A stretch of DNA of 64,000 nucleotides, taken from the NCBI RefSeq assembly GCF_040581485.1, contig NC_090132.1:21420911-21484910 (forward strand). The letters run 5' to 3'. Positions 13,186-27,365 of the stretch are shown here, piece after piece. Under the pieces are notes generated by a model, which saw only the letters and a program-made list of their open reading frames with translations, made no database searches and had not been told where the DNA came from. The position numbers were made by a program, and so were the translations under genes. The stretch's first letter is position 1. Each line of letters begins with the position of its first letter. The stretch is from Linepithema humile. Lineage: Eukaryota; Arthropoda; Insecta; Hymenoptera; Formicidae.

Positions 13186-16100
13186 GCTCCCTCTCTTTTT
13201 CCGCAAGGGTAAAACTGGAAGAATTCGCGAGATCCGCCTCCCCGCCTGTTATCTATACTACCTCCGCCACTTTTCCCGAGTAATCCCGCCGCGTAAGCAT
13301 AAAGCATAAAGGGCTTCGCTGTACAAAAGCTGGGACAGGTCAGCCGTGAGCGGGCGCGGGCCGCAGACTTTCAACCCGCCTTTAACCGATTCTCTTTCTC
13401 CCCGTCTCTCTTCTCGAGAGCGCGGATCCTCTTCACCTACATTCGACAATTAGGAGGAGATTTACGTCTCTCTTTCTGCCACCCGGCGAACAAAGTACAC
13501 GGAAGCCTCCGTGTCAGCGGCTTTTATCCCGTATGTTTTAGCACCGGTCGTTTCAAAACACGGTTATAGACTCTCGCGCGAAGTGAATTCGCGCAAACGT
13601 GCGTTTTCATCCAAGTGATAAATTGCCATACTCTTCTTGCTATCTTGCCGCAAGCCTGCTTCCTTTCGCACGTACGTAGGTTTAGAAAAATTGAAAATCA
13701 ATTAAAAATCTTTAATTTAATTTAAGAAGATGAATCGTCTGTAAAAATTCGTATTTTTATCACGGCCACTTTACCGTGTTTTTACTCCCATATTTACGTC
13801 TGCGATTACTTTAACGGAAAGCTTCCCAGTTCCTTTTTCTCGTGCATCCCGTTAAGAAAGCAAAAGGCACGTTGCCTCCAACTTGACATATTTCTCAGCA
13901 GCGAGGAACCTCACTCGCAAAGATTGGCTGATTCGAGAGATCGATCGACATCTCGCTCTGGCTCAACGACATCAACCTTTCCCCCTCCCCCCTTACCCCT
14001 CTTCTCCCGACGGACACGTTCCGAGAGGTTGTTTTCATCCCTTATTTAGGCCGATAGATAGCGGCGGCGTTTCCACCCTTCGTCCTTCTTGATCCCATGG
14101 GATTGAAATTCGCTGCCGACAGGATGCAAGCGAGAGCACACACCGTCTTAGGGGAGGGAAACGAAAACGCGGTACGGTACGCTCTCCCGAGAGGGAGTAG
14201 AAGTGGTAGGAAGAGATTTGTGCGGCCGAGTCAGAAATTGATGCTGGATATCGAGAGTAAGGGAAATGAAAAGAGCGCGAGAGACGGCGGAGAGCACACG
14301 TGAGAAAGAGAGTGGGTGTAAAACGCGATGAGGGGCGGAGGGCGCGGAACGAGGAAGAGGCATGACCGGCAGCTAATATGCACTTACATCCGACACCCTC
14401 GAGGGAACCCGATTCAATTATCGGCGCTAATGTATAACGTACGCCGACTCTGCCACCGCATCGTTCCTATTTATACGATCCTCCACGTGGCAACCGGATC
14501 TGCGTTCGGATGCGCGTTCTCTGGAATCTATTATCGCGAACCGTGAAATTATTAGGCTGGAAAAATGTAATTCTCGGAACGAAGGAAATCGCGAGTCGGC
14601 TTTCACAGACTCACCGTCGCGGAATGTCAGCTTGGTGTTGTAATTCTCGCCTCGAAGAGTCGAATGAAAAGTCGCATCGCTATGACATACGAGCTATTGG
14701 GTTGAACGGGTCATATTTTACTTCTTTCGCCTTGTGCGACAAGGCGTTGAAGAAGAAAAAAAAAATATTTGTGATAGTGCTTAGTGAAAAAAACTGCTTT
14801 ATTGTAAACAGAATTTAACATTTTTTTTACAAATCTATAAGAAAATTGGCATATATTAAAATTTAATTTTTATTATTTTTTTGTGCATGACTTGTATTTT
14901 CAGTTAACAGAATTTTGCTTTCCTAGCCAAATTTGTTTTTCTCTTTGTGATTTTTGCAATGTATTTACATAAAATGTTAAGTTATTATATTTTAAATCTA
15001 AAAGAGTTTCGACATTATATCGAAGTTGTAGCGAAGTCGATATTTGACATCATCGTTGTTCCACGCTAAATTTGAAACAGAAATAGTTATCCTCGTTTGC
15101 ACCAGTATTCGTGACTGATGCATCATTTTTATTTGCTCCGTTGTAGGCATGAATGGACGTCGATTTCCTATTAACCGCAACGCTTTATTGATTAAAGCTG
15201 AATACGCTCACGAAACGCGCGGTTTTGTTGCTTTCGCCATTGATTGCCGCGCTACGGACCGCAATGCATTCAGCTGTGCCAACTCACGATCTCGCGATCT
15301 CGCGTACGATCGTTGTGACGAGAAATAAATGAGATAACCCGCTCGGATGCTTCCGTTTAACAGCAAAAATTCTCGCGGCAAGACCGACCCTCGCTGCGGT
15401 CCGGAATAAATTCGCTTCGCGAACGAATTCGATGCGCCCGCCCACGTTTCGAATTTTCTATTACTCGCCATTGTCTCGCGCCAGGACTATTGTCCTCGCT
15501 TGCTATGTTTCCAGTTCGGGCCGCGACTCGTGTAATCCCGTTTCTCCGCCCGGACAACCAGAAATTATATTGTGTCGCGAATAATGGCCACGACTTACCA
15601 CGGCACGATGGCGCGATATGCTTGTTGTCTGCCGATGTACGACAAAGCGACATTGTTAGACAAGACTTGATTATATGATATTTTATATATATACACATAT
15701 ATTTTATATGTATATATATATTATGTATTATGTGCTTCAGCATAATATAGTTCCGCTTCTCTATTTGCTGTTTCCAGCTGCATTCGCGATGCAACAGGCG
15801 CGGCATACGCGCATGCAACAATACACCTTCGTTATCGTACCTTGCTTTAACGACATAACGACGTAACTGTTAACGATATATATAATAGATTTATCGAATA
15901 TATCTTGGCCGAAAGAGGATGACATTATTATACTTTAATAAAATTGAAATGTGTTGTAAAATAACACGATGTTTCAACAAAATGAAATTTATTTCCGCGT
16001 AAATCTGCAAATTTATGATTCGACACAGATTTTAAATGTGTCAATTATATTCGAAATTAATAAAAAAGAAGAATATTCCGACATAAATAAATAAATATTA

Positions 16101-19100
16101 AAAACTTTTGCCGGAAATTTTTACAATTGGCATTTGCAGTCTTTATATCGAGTCTTTGTTTTATAATCAAAGGCTGCGGTTTGAAAAGCTATTACGGAAT
16201 TTCGATTGTTAACCACACTTACGTACCGTCACAACACTTTGTTTTACAGTACTCCATCACGAAATAAACCGACCTCGTGAAATTAATATATTTGATTAAT
16301 TACGTTCTGTCGCATGGCGTTGAGCGTTTTATTAAAATGTCGCTTTTTGGTAAACGTTGAAAAATACGCTTTATAACGACGCTTTACAGCGATGCTTTAT
16401 AACCGTCAGACCGCGCGTCCGGAGAAATTGTCAACGTGCGCTGGCCTTTAATATATTTAAGGCGCGTCTCCCTACTGGGTTTAATAGGGTGGACGGGAAC
16501 GGTAAACCACATAATATAGGCTAGGCGATGGAATGCGACGGGGATTGGAGGCACAGCGGAAGCTGATCTAGAGCGGATTAAGTGGGTCATGGTATAGAAG
16601 GAGAATCGACCATGGATAACGGAACAGCACATTTGCCCCTGGGATTTCGTTGAAATATTTCGCGAGATTAACGATCATGCCAAAGTAATTTTCCATTCGA
16701 AAAATCGAGCTGCATTTAGCTTGCATTATTTGCGGTTGTCTGTATTTTTTTTTTAAGTATTTTCAAAATTTGAACATTGCAAAATATCAGTCAATCAATG
16801 TGTAGCCATCGAAAATTCTCATTTCTCTCTATATTTTATTATGTTGTGATTTATTTATTACTGTATTATTAGAACTAGATTGTTTGTGCAAGAGAGATAA
16901 TATTGTTATAACGTTTGCCGCTATTTTTAACTTTTAATGATAATCTTTAGTTCGCGAGTGATCGCGGGGCGAAATTAGCTGGAGAGTCCGACCGTGCCAT
17001 CGTCGTGTCATTAATATTGCAGATGCGGCAGAATCTAGGTCGAATCTTCGGGAAACTGGCGGAAAGTTTTCGCGCGCGAACGATTTATCTTTTGCGACAA
17101 GCTTCGCGCTACCGACGCGAGGAAACGCGGTGTAGGGCGACAATTTTGTTTGCTCCACGCTGATTACCAAAGCTCCTCGCTCGCCGGCAAAAGTTGTCCT
17201 CCAGTTGCCTTTCGGTATAGGTAATTATAGAAGACACGAATCTAGAAGCTTGATAAATATGTTACAGCAAGTAACGAGTATCGTTAAAAATGAAACAATT
17301 TCCATAAATCGAAACTAAATATTTATAACACGAGTTTTTTTGTATATTCATCATTACATTTATCATTGTATTACTACAAGTTTATTGAATTACATAATTC
17401 AAATAGGAAAGTAACGTGATGTTGCGTTGATGGAATAACGCTGGTACGATTTATTGTCTTTAAATGTTATATTTGATTCAAAAATAACATTTAGATTTAA
17501 ATATAGCACAATTTCATCGTTACCTGTGAGGAATATCGATTTTTGGATTTGCATTGTTTTCCAAATACCGCGCTCTCGCTCGCTTTGCACAATGCAGAGG
17601 CCCGAAATTATTCGTCGCTCGCCGATAATCCGATTTGTTCTTGTTGCGTCTCGTTCTGTCTTGCTTTTACTGTTCTAGTCTTGTTTTGTGACACCGTCGG
17701 GAACGTTTCCGTTCGATCGACTCGCGTTCGGGCGGCAAGCATTTGACGAACGCGGAGAAACGATTGAATTTCAATCGACAAATTTACGTTGTTGTATCCT
17801 CGATGCAAATGAAATATCCGATCACGGCAGAAACACGCATCTCGACACCTGCGTATTTCCTTTGGACTTGCAATGTTGCAGTAATAAAATTGTAGGGCTA
17901 TTATCATCCGACTCAATGGTTCAACAGAATCATGGCTCGGGGATAAAAGAAACTCGAAGAGGACTTTTGACCTTTTTTCATTCGCTTATTTCTATTCATG
18001 ACGTTACATAATCTCATAAGAATGAAACATTTTAATATTTACGGAACTTTTGTAAACTATTACAACATTTAATACCGTTGGTACAAAAGCGGATTCGAAT
18101 AATTAAAGTATACAAAGAAAATCGCTGGAAGAAAGGTGCTGAGCGTGAAAAGATTTTCTTTAAATACATTTGAATAATTAAATTAAATTAAAAAGGTAAT
18201 GTTAAGGGTCACTTGAAATTTTTCAGAAAAAGATTACGGAAAAATAATTAAACACAATTACAATGCAAATATAAAGATAACAGTATCGAACGAAATGTAA
18301 GGTCTAAGATCTATTTTGAGTCAGCATTATAATCAATTACATATGCCAATCTACAATTTACATATTTTTAAGTTTTACATTTTAGTCTGCGATCTTTTTC
18401 TTGCGGTCTCTTGAAAATTGATGAATTCCACGAAGGAAACTTTTTGAAGAGATGCGACGTGTTATCGGATTGTCCGGGAATAGCGAAACATCGACGATCA
18501 GTAGCTCTGTACGAGCAGAACGAACGGATCGATGTTCGTTGCAGTTGTCCTATTTCGGCGCAGCATTCGTCTTTGCAGTTTTCAGGCCGACGACTGGCTG
18601 CGCATAAATCAAACGTGATGCACGAATTCCATCGGGACAATAAATTCATCCTGTTTGCTTCGTTCAAAAGTGATACAGTCGGTATTTTTACTCCGATTTC
18701 TGAGTGGACACTCGAAACGAGGATAGTTTACCACATCCGTTGCTCGTACGCTACATAAACGGCAGATTATATTATGCACTTGAAATAGCGATTTGCGAAA
18801 CGGATACGCAGAGCTTACGTAGGTTGATTTATAATTAATCACGCCTCTGAGAAATGGAAATTAATGCTTCAGCATTTCCGACTTCGGATATCGTTCTAAA
18901 AGCAAACTTTCCGCGACGCTATTATGAAGCGTATAATGTAACGCGTATGCTAAGTTGTAAGGATCATAATACTCGGCGGAGAATTGTTAACATCTCGTGA
19001 ATTTAATGAGCGAACAATCCACTTCCTCTCAATTTGTATCAGTATCAATTGAAAGTTCGCACGAGGATGATATTGAGAATTTTGCGGGCACAGTGTTGTA

Positions 19101-22100
19101 TTCGCGGCGAATGTAAATGCACGGGCGTGGAATTACGCTATTCCGAAGCGGCGAAGACCCTCAATTTTTCTTAACGAGGCCGCCCCGCGTCGAAATTGAA
19201 ATCGTGTCGAGCTTTCGTTCGGAAGGCGATGTGTAGGAAGGAGCAGATCTTCTTTCCCGCGTGTCTTTTTTACAGCAGGCCGCAGTTAGGTTTTCCTTCT
19301 CCACCGCGGAATACAAATTGATCGTGCTCGTAAGTCGTGTAGGCGGCCCCCGTCGCTCTTATTGCGGTCACGTGCCGCTTTCCAGGCACTTTTACTATTT
19401 TCCCGCGTAAGAGGGATGCGCGCCCGATATTTTTCTGCCGACGCTTCTCTTTCGCCTCTTTTATATACAACGTGTCTCGAAAGGAAAGGTCAATGCATAC
19501 CTCCGGGAGGCGATAGCATCGATCATAATGAATAAAAAAGTGTTTCTATACATAGCAAATATGCCTCGCGAAGCTGCAGAATCTTTATAGCGCTGATATG
19601 CGTGTATAATGTTAGATTTAAATTATCATAATTTCTCACTTTAACAAACGACCGTTACTTGTTGAATTACCATGAATAAAGAAAAAAGGAGAACTTTCCA
19701 CCTGTTCATTAATAAAACATACGTCCATAGGTGTTTTTTCTCTCTTAATAACTACTTTTATTTGACGAACTGTGACCTTTCTTTTTTGTACACCGCATAT
19801 ATGACAGAACCGTCCAAAGAAGAGTTATGTTTCTGCTTCATCGCTGTTGAGTAAAGCTCGGGATGCATCTAATCTTTTATGCAGTTCATGATTTCTTGAG
19901 ATTTTTTTGTGCAATTTTATGCGCTCTTCGTACAGCACTTAAATAAAGCATAAATATGTAAATAGTGTCGTCAAATGGCGTATTTAACGTAATATATGTA
20001 TCGCGAAGCTGGACAATAAATTAATTCTAACAGCACTTAGCTGATTAAGAAATTTAGTGCATAATTTCAATTTTACTGAAAGAATATTACGCACTTGTTT
20101 TTCAGATTATCAAAATAAATTGAAATTTTGGAATTCTATCAATATTATAGCATGTAAAAACTATGAATAAATAATGATTTTATGAAGATTATTAATTAAA
20201 AAATAATGAAGAGGTAAAGAATATTATGAACATATTTTTTGAAGGTATAATTATGTTATAATGATTATGTATTTACATTAGGCGCTCACTTTATATATGA
20301 TTTTCTCCACCGCTCATTTTGCGCCTTTGTGTTGCAAGAAAATACTGAGCAAACCCGTGTTAATTATCTTCATTAACGTAGAACCACTATCGTTCTAATA
20401 TTCGCATGTTTACACCATTCGATTGTTCTCATCGGAATTTCACCGTTCGCTTTACTGCTCGCGATGGTAAACTCTCGTGGAACGCGAAATCGTCGGATTA
20501 TAAACGTGCGATCCTATTACTGTGGATAGCCGAGCATAGCTTTTCTCGATTCACGATACCGTATAAAACTTTACGTCTCGCTTTTACGGTGAACGAAGCT
20601 TGTTCCCGTTTCGATATTAAATACCGTTTTGCCCGGCGCAGCCGGCGTTAGAACCGCGACGGTACGACGCTTTTACGCGATTAAAGACGATAAAAGGAAG
20701 CACAGAACGTATTTTATCTAGTATCATCCTCTCAAAGCTTCTTTCGCTCGATAAAGACGCGAGTAACAGAGAAAAAAATCCATAACCGCGAGAATTAAGC
20801 TCCGCGCATCTCGCAAAAGGCCATTCCGTAATTCGTGGATCGATTCTCTTGTACCTGTAACAGGACACGCGAACTTTCCTATCCCGGCACATTGACGCGA
20901 AAAACAAGCGGGCAGCAATCCATGCACGCACCCTCGCGCACCCCCCTCCATCCTCTCTCTCTCCCTCTCTCTTTCTGTCTCTCTTCTCGCCAAAGCCAGT
21001 TAGCGGAGGTCAAAGGTATCTCTCGGCTTAATTTATGCCCATACAGAAACTCCGTAATCCTGTCCCGGTTACGTGTACGATACATATTCATGGGCACCTG
21101 GCGAAGCATCCAGCTTTGCACGGACGCCATGGATCTCCTCCTCTTTGGTAGATCGAAAGTATACGTGTTGGTTTACCATCGCGTCGATCGTGTTTGCCGT
21201 GCGACCGAGCCAGCTGTTTCGTTCGTTGGCGGCCGTCCGCGCGATTGAGAACGCCGATAATTTAATAGGTCTTACTATAACAATATATGGCTGTTCTCGA
21301 TTGACGAAAATAGTCGGGAAAATTAATGCGCTGTTCGAAAGGATTTCAAGAATCTTTATTGGCTTTTACATTTTATCGTAGAATTGCATATGTATGTGGC
21401 ATAAAACAGTCTCTTTTAGGATTCTTTGACCGAGATCGATTTTAACGTGACAGAAATAGAGAAATAGCATTGGATTATGAGCGATTAGAGATCAATTTTC
21501 AAGAGTTGAAATCAAATTTTAATTGTAATTCGATTCAAAATTAAGTTTTATTGCATTCCAACGGAAGTGCAATTCCAATTCTAGAAAGCATAAAATTTCC
21601 TTTGAATTTCTTATTTCTCATAAAATTTTCAATCGTTACGACTATATTTGATACTATAAACTTCTAATGCATCCGTTGACGGCGCTTTGACACTACTTTT
21701 AACTTCTTGCGTGTAGAACAGAAACTTGCATTGTCAGCGAACTGGTGCATGCAAGAAACGTTTACGAGCGAGACAAAAAGATCGAGAGTTTGCCAAGACA
21801 TCGCAAAACCATCGTCAAAACTCCCCGACAACCACTATTTTCGAATTCGTTAAAGTTCGACATCATCGTGCGCGAGCTTCGGTCTTGTCAGTCGGTCGGT
21901 TGATCGGTCAATCAATCGTTCGATCGAATAATCCGAAAGAAGGTCTGGTACATTTTCACATGGCATTAACCCAATTTACACGTTCGCAGCAACACGCGTA
22001 CGCGAGCAAACTCCATTGCCGCCAACAGAATTGGTAAATCCGAGCTGTCGATAACTGACCATTCACCCCGAAATACATCACGGAACGATCGGTCGGCTGG

Positions 22101-22470
22101 CTGGAAAAAGGCGTGTCCCGCCGTTCCCGTTCGCAATCGTCTCGAGAGAGTATCCTCGGAGTGGTTGAGGAAACCGGAAGTGATTCGAGCGTCACGTCGT
22201 GTCGACTATCTCGGCTCCTTCGATCGGGCGATTGCGAACGTAGACGGTAGCGAGGGGTTCGAGGGGGCGGAGGGGGTGCACGACAGATCGCGATATCGTC
22301 GAGGTCAGGGAATAGCGAGGTCAGGCGGAGTCGATAACACGGCGAGATATCCAGGAAGAGGCACCTGAAATACCTTGTCGAGTTCCCCTGGGAATACAGC
22401 CTCGATCTAGTCGCTCTTCCCTCTTTTTTTTCTGCCTCTTTCGTTTTCCCAAGTCATCACGGCTTCTTAT

Positions 22471-22495
22471 TTTTTTTTTTTTTTTTTTTTTTTTT
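22471..22495. repeat. T25 homopolymer
   Basis: Twenty-five consecutive T on the plus strand. Nothing seen nearby identifies it as a retroposon tail. Confidence 0.9.
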
Positions 22496-25400
22496 GTAGT
22501 ATTTGTCTATAGAGAAGTGAAGAGAGCACTCTCTTTTCTGCTCGTCTGTGCTCGACTGACTCGAGATTTAATCGAAATTTCGATATCGTAGCAGAGATCA
22601 GCCTGTAAGCAAAGTAACCGAGTGTACTCGTCAAAGTATATTAAGAAGGTGCTCCAGCTCTATGAAGGAAATGACGACGTTATTACTGCTTTGCAGTGTG
22701 ATCGAACCTTTGATTTAATCTTCAAATAATCAAAGGAAATATTATCTTATTTGCAGACTGCGGAATTAACCCTCTTCATATCTGGAATTCCACTTGGAAT
22801 CGCTAATTTGCAGTTCACATTATACGCCCTTTCCTATAAATTCTGCGAGTTTGCGTAGCGTATATAGATCTAATTTTGATTTTTGTGAACATATCGGAGC
22901 TTTCAACTGCAAATTTCAATATTTTATAATTGAATTAACAAGAGTATGTAGCGAAGTTACATAATAATGCAGAGAATTTTACCTCTATGGAAAAAAATGC
23001 GAGCTGGAAAAAAATTAAAAATAATTTTACTATCATGAGAATTTCTTTTAATTTTGTATCGTTCGCGCTTTTACATTTTATTTTACATGCAAATAAATTG
23101 TATTCTTATTCCCAGCAATATTGATTATTCGTTTTTTGTTCACGAGAGTACAACAGTTGGCACATTTTGCGAACAATTTTTCTTCGAGAATCATTTGGAA
23201 ATATCCTTGTTCCACTCACGTCAATTTGCATTTTAATCTACAACTGCTAATTCGCCTTTGTGGCGCACCAGAAGGTATGCTGATTTGTAAAATTACTCGT
23301 TGACAACAATAGCGCAGCGGTTACACGAGCGAAGCGGATATTTGCCGCATTTCTGCGGAAAGCGATTTGATCATATTGCTTTTGGAGCTGACGGTGCGCG
23401 GCGGATAAAGGCCAGAGGAAACGTTAATCGCCGTTATTTAACGCCCGCAATTTCGGCCACTTCGCTTTGACTCCTCTAATCATACGCTAATAATACGCTA
23501 CGCGGCTTTATTACTTGCGTTCCGCGTATAATGCGTGCGTAATTGAAACACAATGCATTTTACGCCGATCGATGACCGACGTTCAAACGGGACGTTTGAA
23601 AAACCCGATCATGTCACGGGATAAATGATCGGCACTTGACTTATTAATATAAATGCCAATCTATCATAAACTATCCGCGAAACTTTATTCGCCGCGAGTG
23701 TCTCTGTTTCCTGTCACTCTGCATTTTAAGTCCCGAGTCGAGCCGTAAATCGAGGGGGGAGGCAGAACTTGTTTCGCTTTTATGTCATATGTATTTTATA
23801 TGTCATGTGCTTTTCAACTTAGCGTTTTACGAAATTGGCTCCACAGACACGGCAGACGAATTGCCGGTCATAATTGCGTGTACTTTGCGACTGTAAAATT
23901 GCAAAAGCGCGCTGAGATATTTCAAGATACTTGCCAGTTAGAAATCCAATAATGTGAGATTGTGAATTATAAAAGAAAATTGCAAATTTCAAAGCGAATT
24001 GTACAAACATGCGCGCGCACATTGCACAAACCGAAACAGTTTTAAAGCATGACTTTTCAACCTCTGCAATATTATGTGTAACATCAATTAAGTTGGAAAT
24101 AAAATTTTTGTTACCGTAAAGTTAGCTTCACATTAACCAGGGAAAAATAACGTCCGGCGCAGGTTTATGTTTTCAAAGCTTAATTAAAAACTCAAGGCGA
24201 ACTCGCTTGAATGTTAAATAATTCGTTAATGAAATCGCGCGCCGAGAAAGAAGCGAATGTTAATCGATCGAAGTCTCTCAGTTCATCTTTTAATTAAATC
24301 CAGTTTTTACTCTTATTCGCGGATCTCTCGACTATCCTATCTATTTCCTTAGCACCATATACGCATCGTGATAATCCCATATAACGAGGAGATTTAAAAA
24401 AGAGAAAGAAGAAAGAAATAAAAAGAAAAACCCACACACGGTCGGGACCTCATGATTAAGTCGCGTGAGCAAAGTTAACTCGGTACCTCGGCAAGAAAAT
24501 CGATGAGGCTGTTCAGCCGCGGCGAAGTCGATTTGAAACCGAAGTAAGTCGGCAGGGATAACGGATCCCTTTAAATATACTGGATGACATTAATCGGCCG
24601 TATCCTTTCGCTCGAGAAATTTCCCGGCAATCGGGCAGACGCCATTCTTCGTCGTCGGAAGATCACAATTCCGGAAGAGCGTCGGAGGCAATTAAAGGGA
24701 GTTGGCTAATTGCTAATTGCTTTGTCGTGCTCGCGACGTTTCCCCGCCCGAATCTAAATTATACACGTCGGATTTGCATACGAGAACCGCGGCGCAAAGA
24801 AGAATGCACCGGACGGCATCGTGAGCAAACACAACGCGCGTCTGCCTTCCTCGGCGAATTACGTGCGCTAATTAAAACTTAATGAGGAATGCGGCCTAAT
24901 TTAGAATCGCGACAGTTGCGCGACGAAACATTTTGCACGAGTTTTAGCTGCGTTAATTTAGCTCCGACAATTTGTCGGCTTACTTACAATTAAGTAATTA
25001 CAGTGTTTATTTTTAAGTTCTTTTAAACTCAAGTTCTTTAAAGGCGACATATGGATTTAAAACAATTTAAAAATAAACTTTTCAATCATATCGGTAAAAT
25101 TTAAGACAAAAGTTAAACGAACTACTCGTTCTATTGGCAGATCTAATTTTTCGCTTGCAGGTGTTTGCTTTTTTAATGAAACTTTGCGAAGAAACTCTCA
25201 GTAACATCATTACTCGTGTTACTTCGAACTTTTTCGAAGTTGTCCGTTATTTATTAGAAGGCGATAAACGCGTATGTGTTTAAATCGCGCGTCCTACATC
25301 CAAAGCGTCATCTTAGCGTGTTCTAAAACGTCCAACAGATGTTTCGATATAAGATTGCTGTCTTAGCTTTATTATATTACAAATATGTGTTTTCCCGCCA

Positions 25401-26343
25401 CTCTACACTCCAAAATTTTATCTTTCACCGCAATAAAGGGTTAACGACATCTCGTTCTCTCGCAATTTACTTGGCCGACAGCCAAATCTCCCATATATCT
25501 TTTTACTACCACCTCTCCTCGTCTGGAATTGCTCCATTTCTATAATCTTTTATATCTGTCGGACACGGCAGGGGAAAAAAAACTTTCCGGCAAATGATTT
25601 TCGGAATTGTCGAAATTATCGCACTTGCGATCGCCAAGAGAACCTAGTTCGTGACGCGGCACAAGGAAAAGAATCTTAGCGTGAGTTGAAACGAAAGGGG
25701 GAAAAAATCGAGATAGAGATTCGATTATCCTTTCTTTATATGTATATAAAACTTAAATCAAAACCCGTTGAACTGTACACGAGTATCGCGTGCAACGCAT
25801 ATTAGTCGGTTAGTTTTGCCGATTGAATTTTAAGATAAATATAAAAATTAGGTGTATATTTATTAGATAGACGACATTTATAGCTGGAAATAATTTTGCA
25901 TTATTTTTTATCTCTGATCGAAAACATTAATTTAATATAATCGTATATCATTATTCATATTTATATTACATATACACAGAATTATCAGATTTACGAATTT
26001 GTATTTTACAAATTATTGTTTGAAGAACTTAATATTTTTTTTTGTTTACAATGACTGAATCTCTATTTAACGCTCAAATTCTTTTTCATTCATCGTATTC
26101 AGATGGATTATTAATATAACGCTGTTCGTTATTTCTAGCGACAAGCGTGAAAAGTTTTGCGCGAATGGAATCTCCCAAATCTTCGCGATGAAAAAAGCTT
26201 GTCGACAGAAAGGTTTTATTCGCAGCCACGAACCTTCTCGATTTATGGGGTTGGAAAAAACGCTCGAAAGACGCTTTTGTGGGAGTTACCGCGCAGGGGA
26301 ATACTAAGCTATATATCTTACCGCCGGATTACAAACACTGGCC

Positions 26344-26404
26344 ACGGTTTTGTATACAGTGCCATATACGTTTATGTACGGTTTTGTATATAGTGCCACA
26401 TACG
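26344..26404. repeat. 27-bp unit repeated with 34-bp period
   Basis: ACGGTTTTGTATACAGTGCC.. at 26344-26370 recurs at 26378-26404 with two differences. Both copies end in ATACG. Confidence 0.8.
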
Positions 26405-27195
26405 GCATTCATTCGGGTCGCGCGCTCTACTATTTATGAACATTATCCACAATTGCCAAGCTCTTTTCTTTGCGATATCAATAGGAATATCTTGCACCAA
26501 AGTTCTTTTGCCGGCGAACACTGGCCCGAGACGAGAGAAAAGAATTTCGATACTGGGGATTAAGGGAAGAAAAGTTTTTGCGAGTGTAGCCACTAGTGGG
26601 AAGGAGAATTAGAGAAACTTGCGCTTCGCAGAAAGAAAGGAAAAGAAACACACATTGACGGAATTACGTCAATATATAAGAGACTGCAGTTTACAATAAT
26701 AAATAATTACAGGCTTAGCCCTTATTTTTGTTTAATTACAATAATCATTTATTTTGAATATAATTCAAATATCTTGCGCCTGACTAATTTCGAATCGTAC
26801 TACTGCGTGAATTATATCTCTATTTATCGAAGCATATTCTACACCGCAATATTGAAATACATTTCAATAATATAAATGTAATATAATATTATAAATATTA
26901 TTGTTTATAAGAAACGTTAAAAATAATTTAACTACTTTGTGTATATTTAATATATACATTAAAATGATGAAAAACAGGCAATCATGTCAATTGTATAATA
27001 AAAAATATCGTGTTTATCTCTATGTTATTTATCCGATTGATGTTATATTTGTCTTTTATTTATAATTCAGGCTATATATAAGCCCGTTTGTGTAAGTTTC
27101 TCGGTCGAGATTATTAAACAATGCGGAAATAAATTTTATTATTGAATTCCATTGAGAATCTCAGGCGGTTTTTATTACAACCGGAGCTTTACCTG

Positions 27196-27365
27196 TTGTA
27201 AACCCGCTGTGAGCATTGCTCCAGTTGCAAGGACGAGTTCATGAGTTCCAGGTCGTTGCATTCAGATGCGGTTAAACTTGGTAGTTCTCCTTCACAGTCG
27301 AGCTTCACGCCAGTTCCCGTGTAAATGACCCTGATCGTTGCTTTCTTTCGCGAATACCACAGCCT
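27196..27365 (-). CDS. Exon of an unrecognised, probably extracellular protein nested in Syx1A intron
   Basis: On the minus strand this segment lies between an acceptor (cttgctgtcgtaccag) and a donor (GTAAAG). It is open in one frame for 56 residues; the other two frames contain stops. It begins LWYSRKKATIRVIYTGTGVK, continues LDCEGELPSLTASECNDLEL and ends near SSLQLEQCSQRVYN. Three Cys spaced 11 and 14 residues apart and an N-x-S site suggest a secreted or luminal protein. I do not recognise the family. The frame needs two bases from the preceding exon and leaves two for the next; neither neighbouring exon could be identified. A minus-strand frame at 27924-28076 with a signal-like N-terminus lies upstream, but its possible donors do not fit the phase. 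It could also be a relic. Confidence 0.5.

Larger units (their letters stand above)
1..27195. other. Gene-free stretch, probable Syx1A intron
   Basis: I see no convincing exon on either strand. Alternating AT-rich and CpG-rich blocks of a few hundred bases give many short overlapping reading frames with no splice-site or protein support. Notable items are a stem at 2114-2172, tandem repeats at 6568-6627 and 26344-26404, a hairpin at 7776-7808, CT/GA microsatellites at 10628-10649 and 13128-13185, and a T25 run at 22471-22495. It is assigned as intron because the missing Syx1A N-terminal exons should lie further left. Confidence 0.55.

Noticed and set aside
15357..15821. A 154-codon minus-strand frame
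   Set aside because: Half of it is an ATATAC repeat read as Ile/Tyr. There is no splice or family support.
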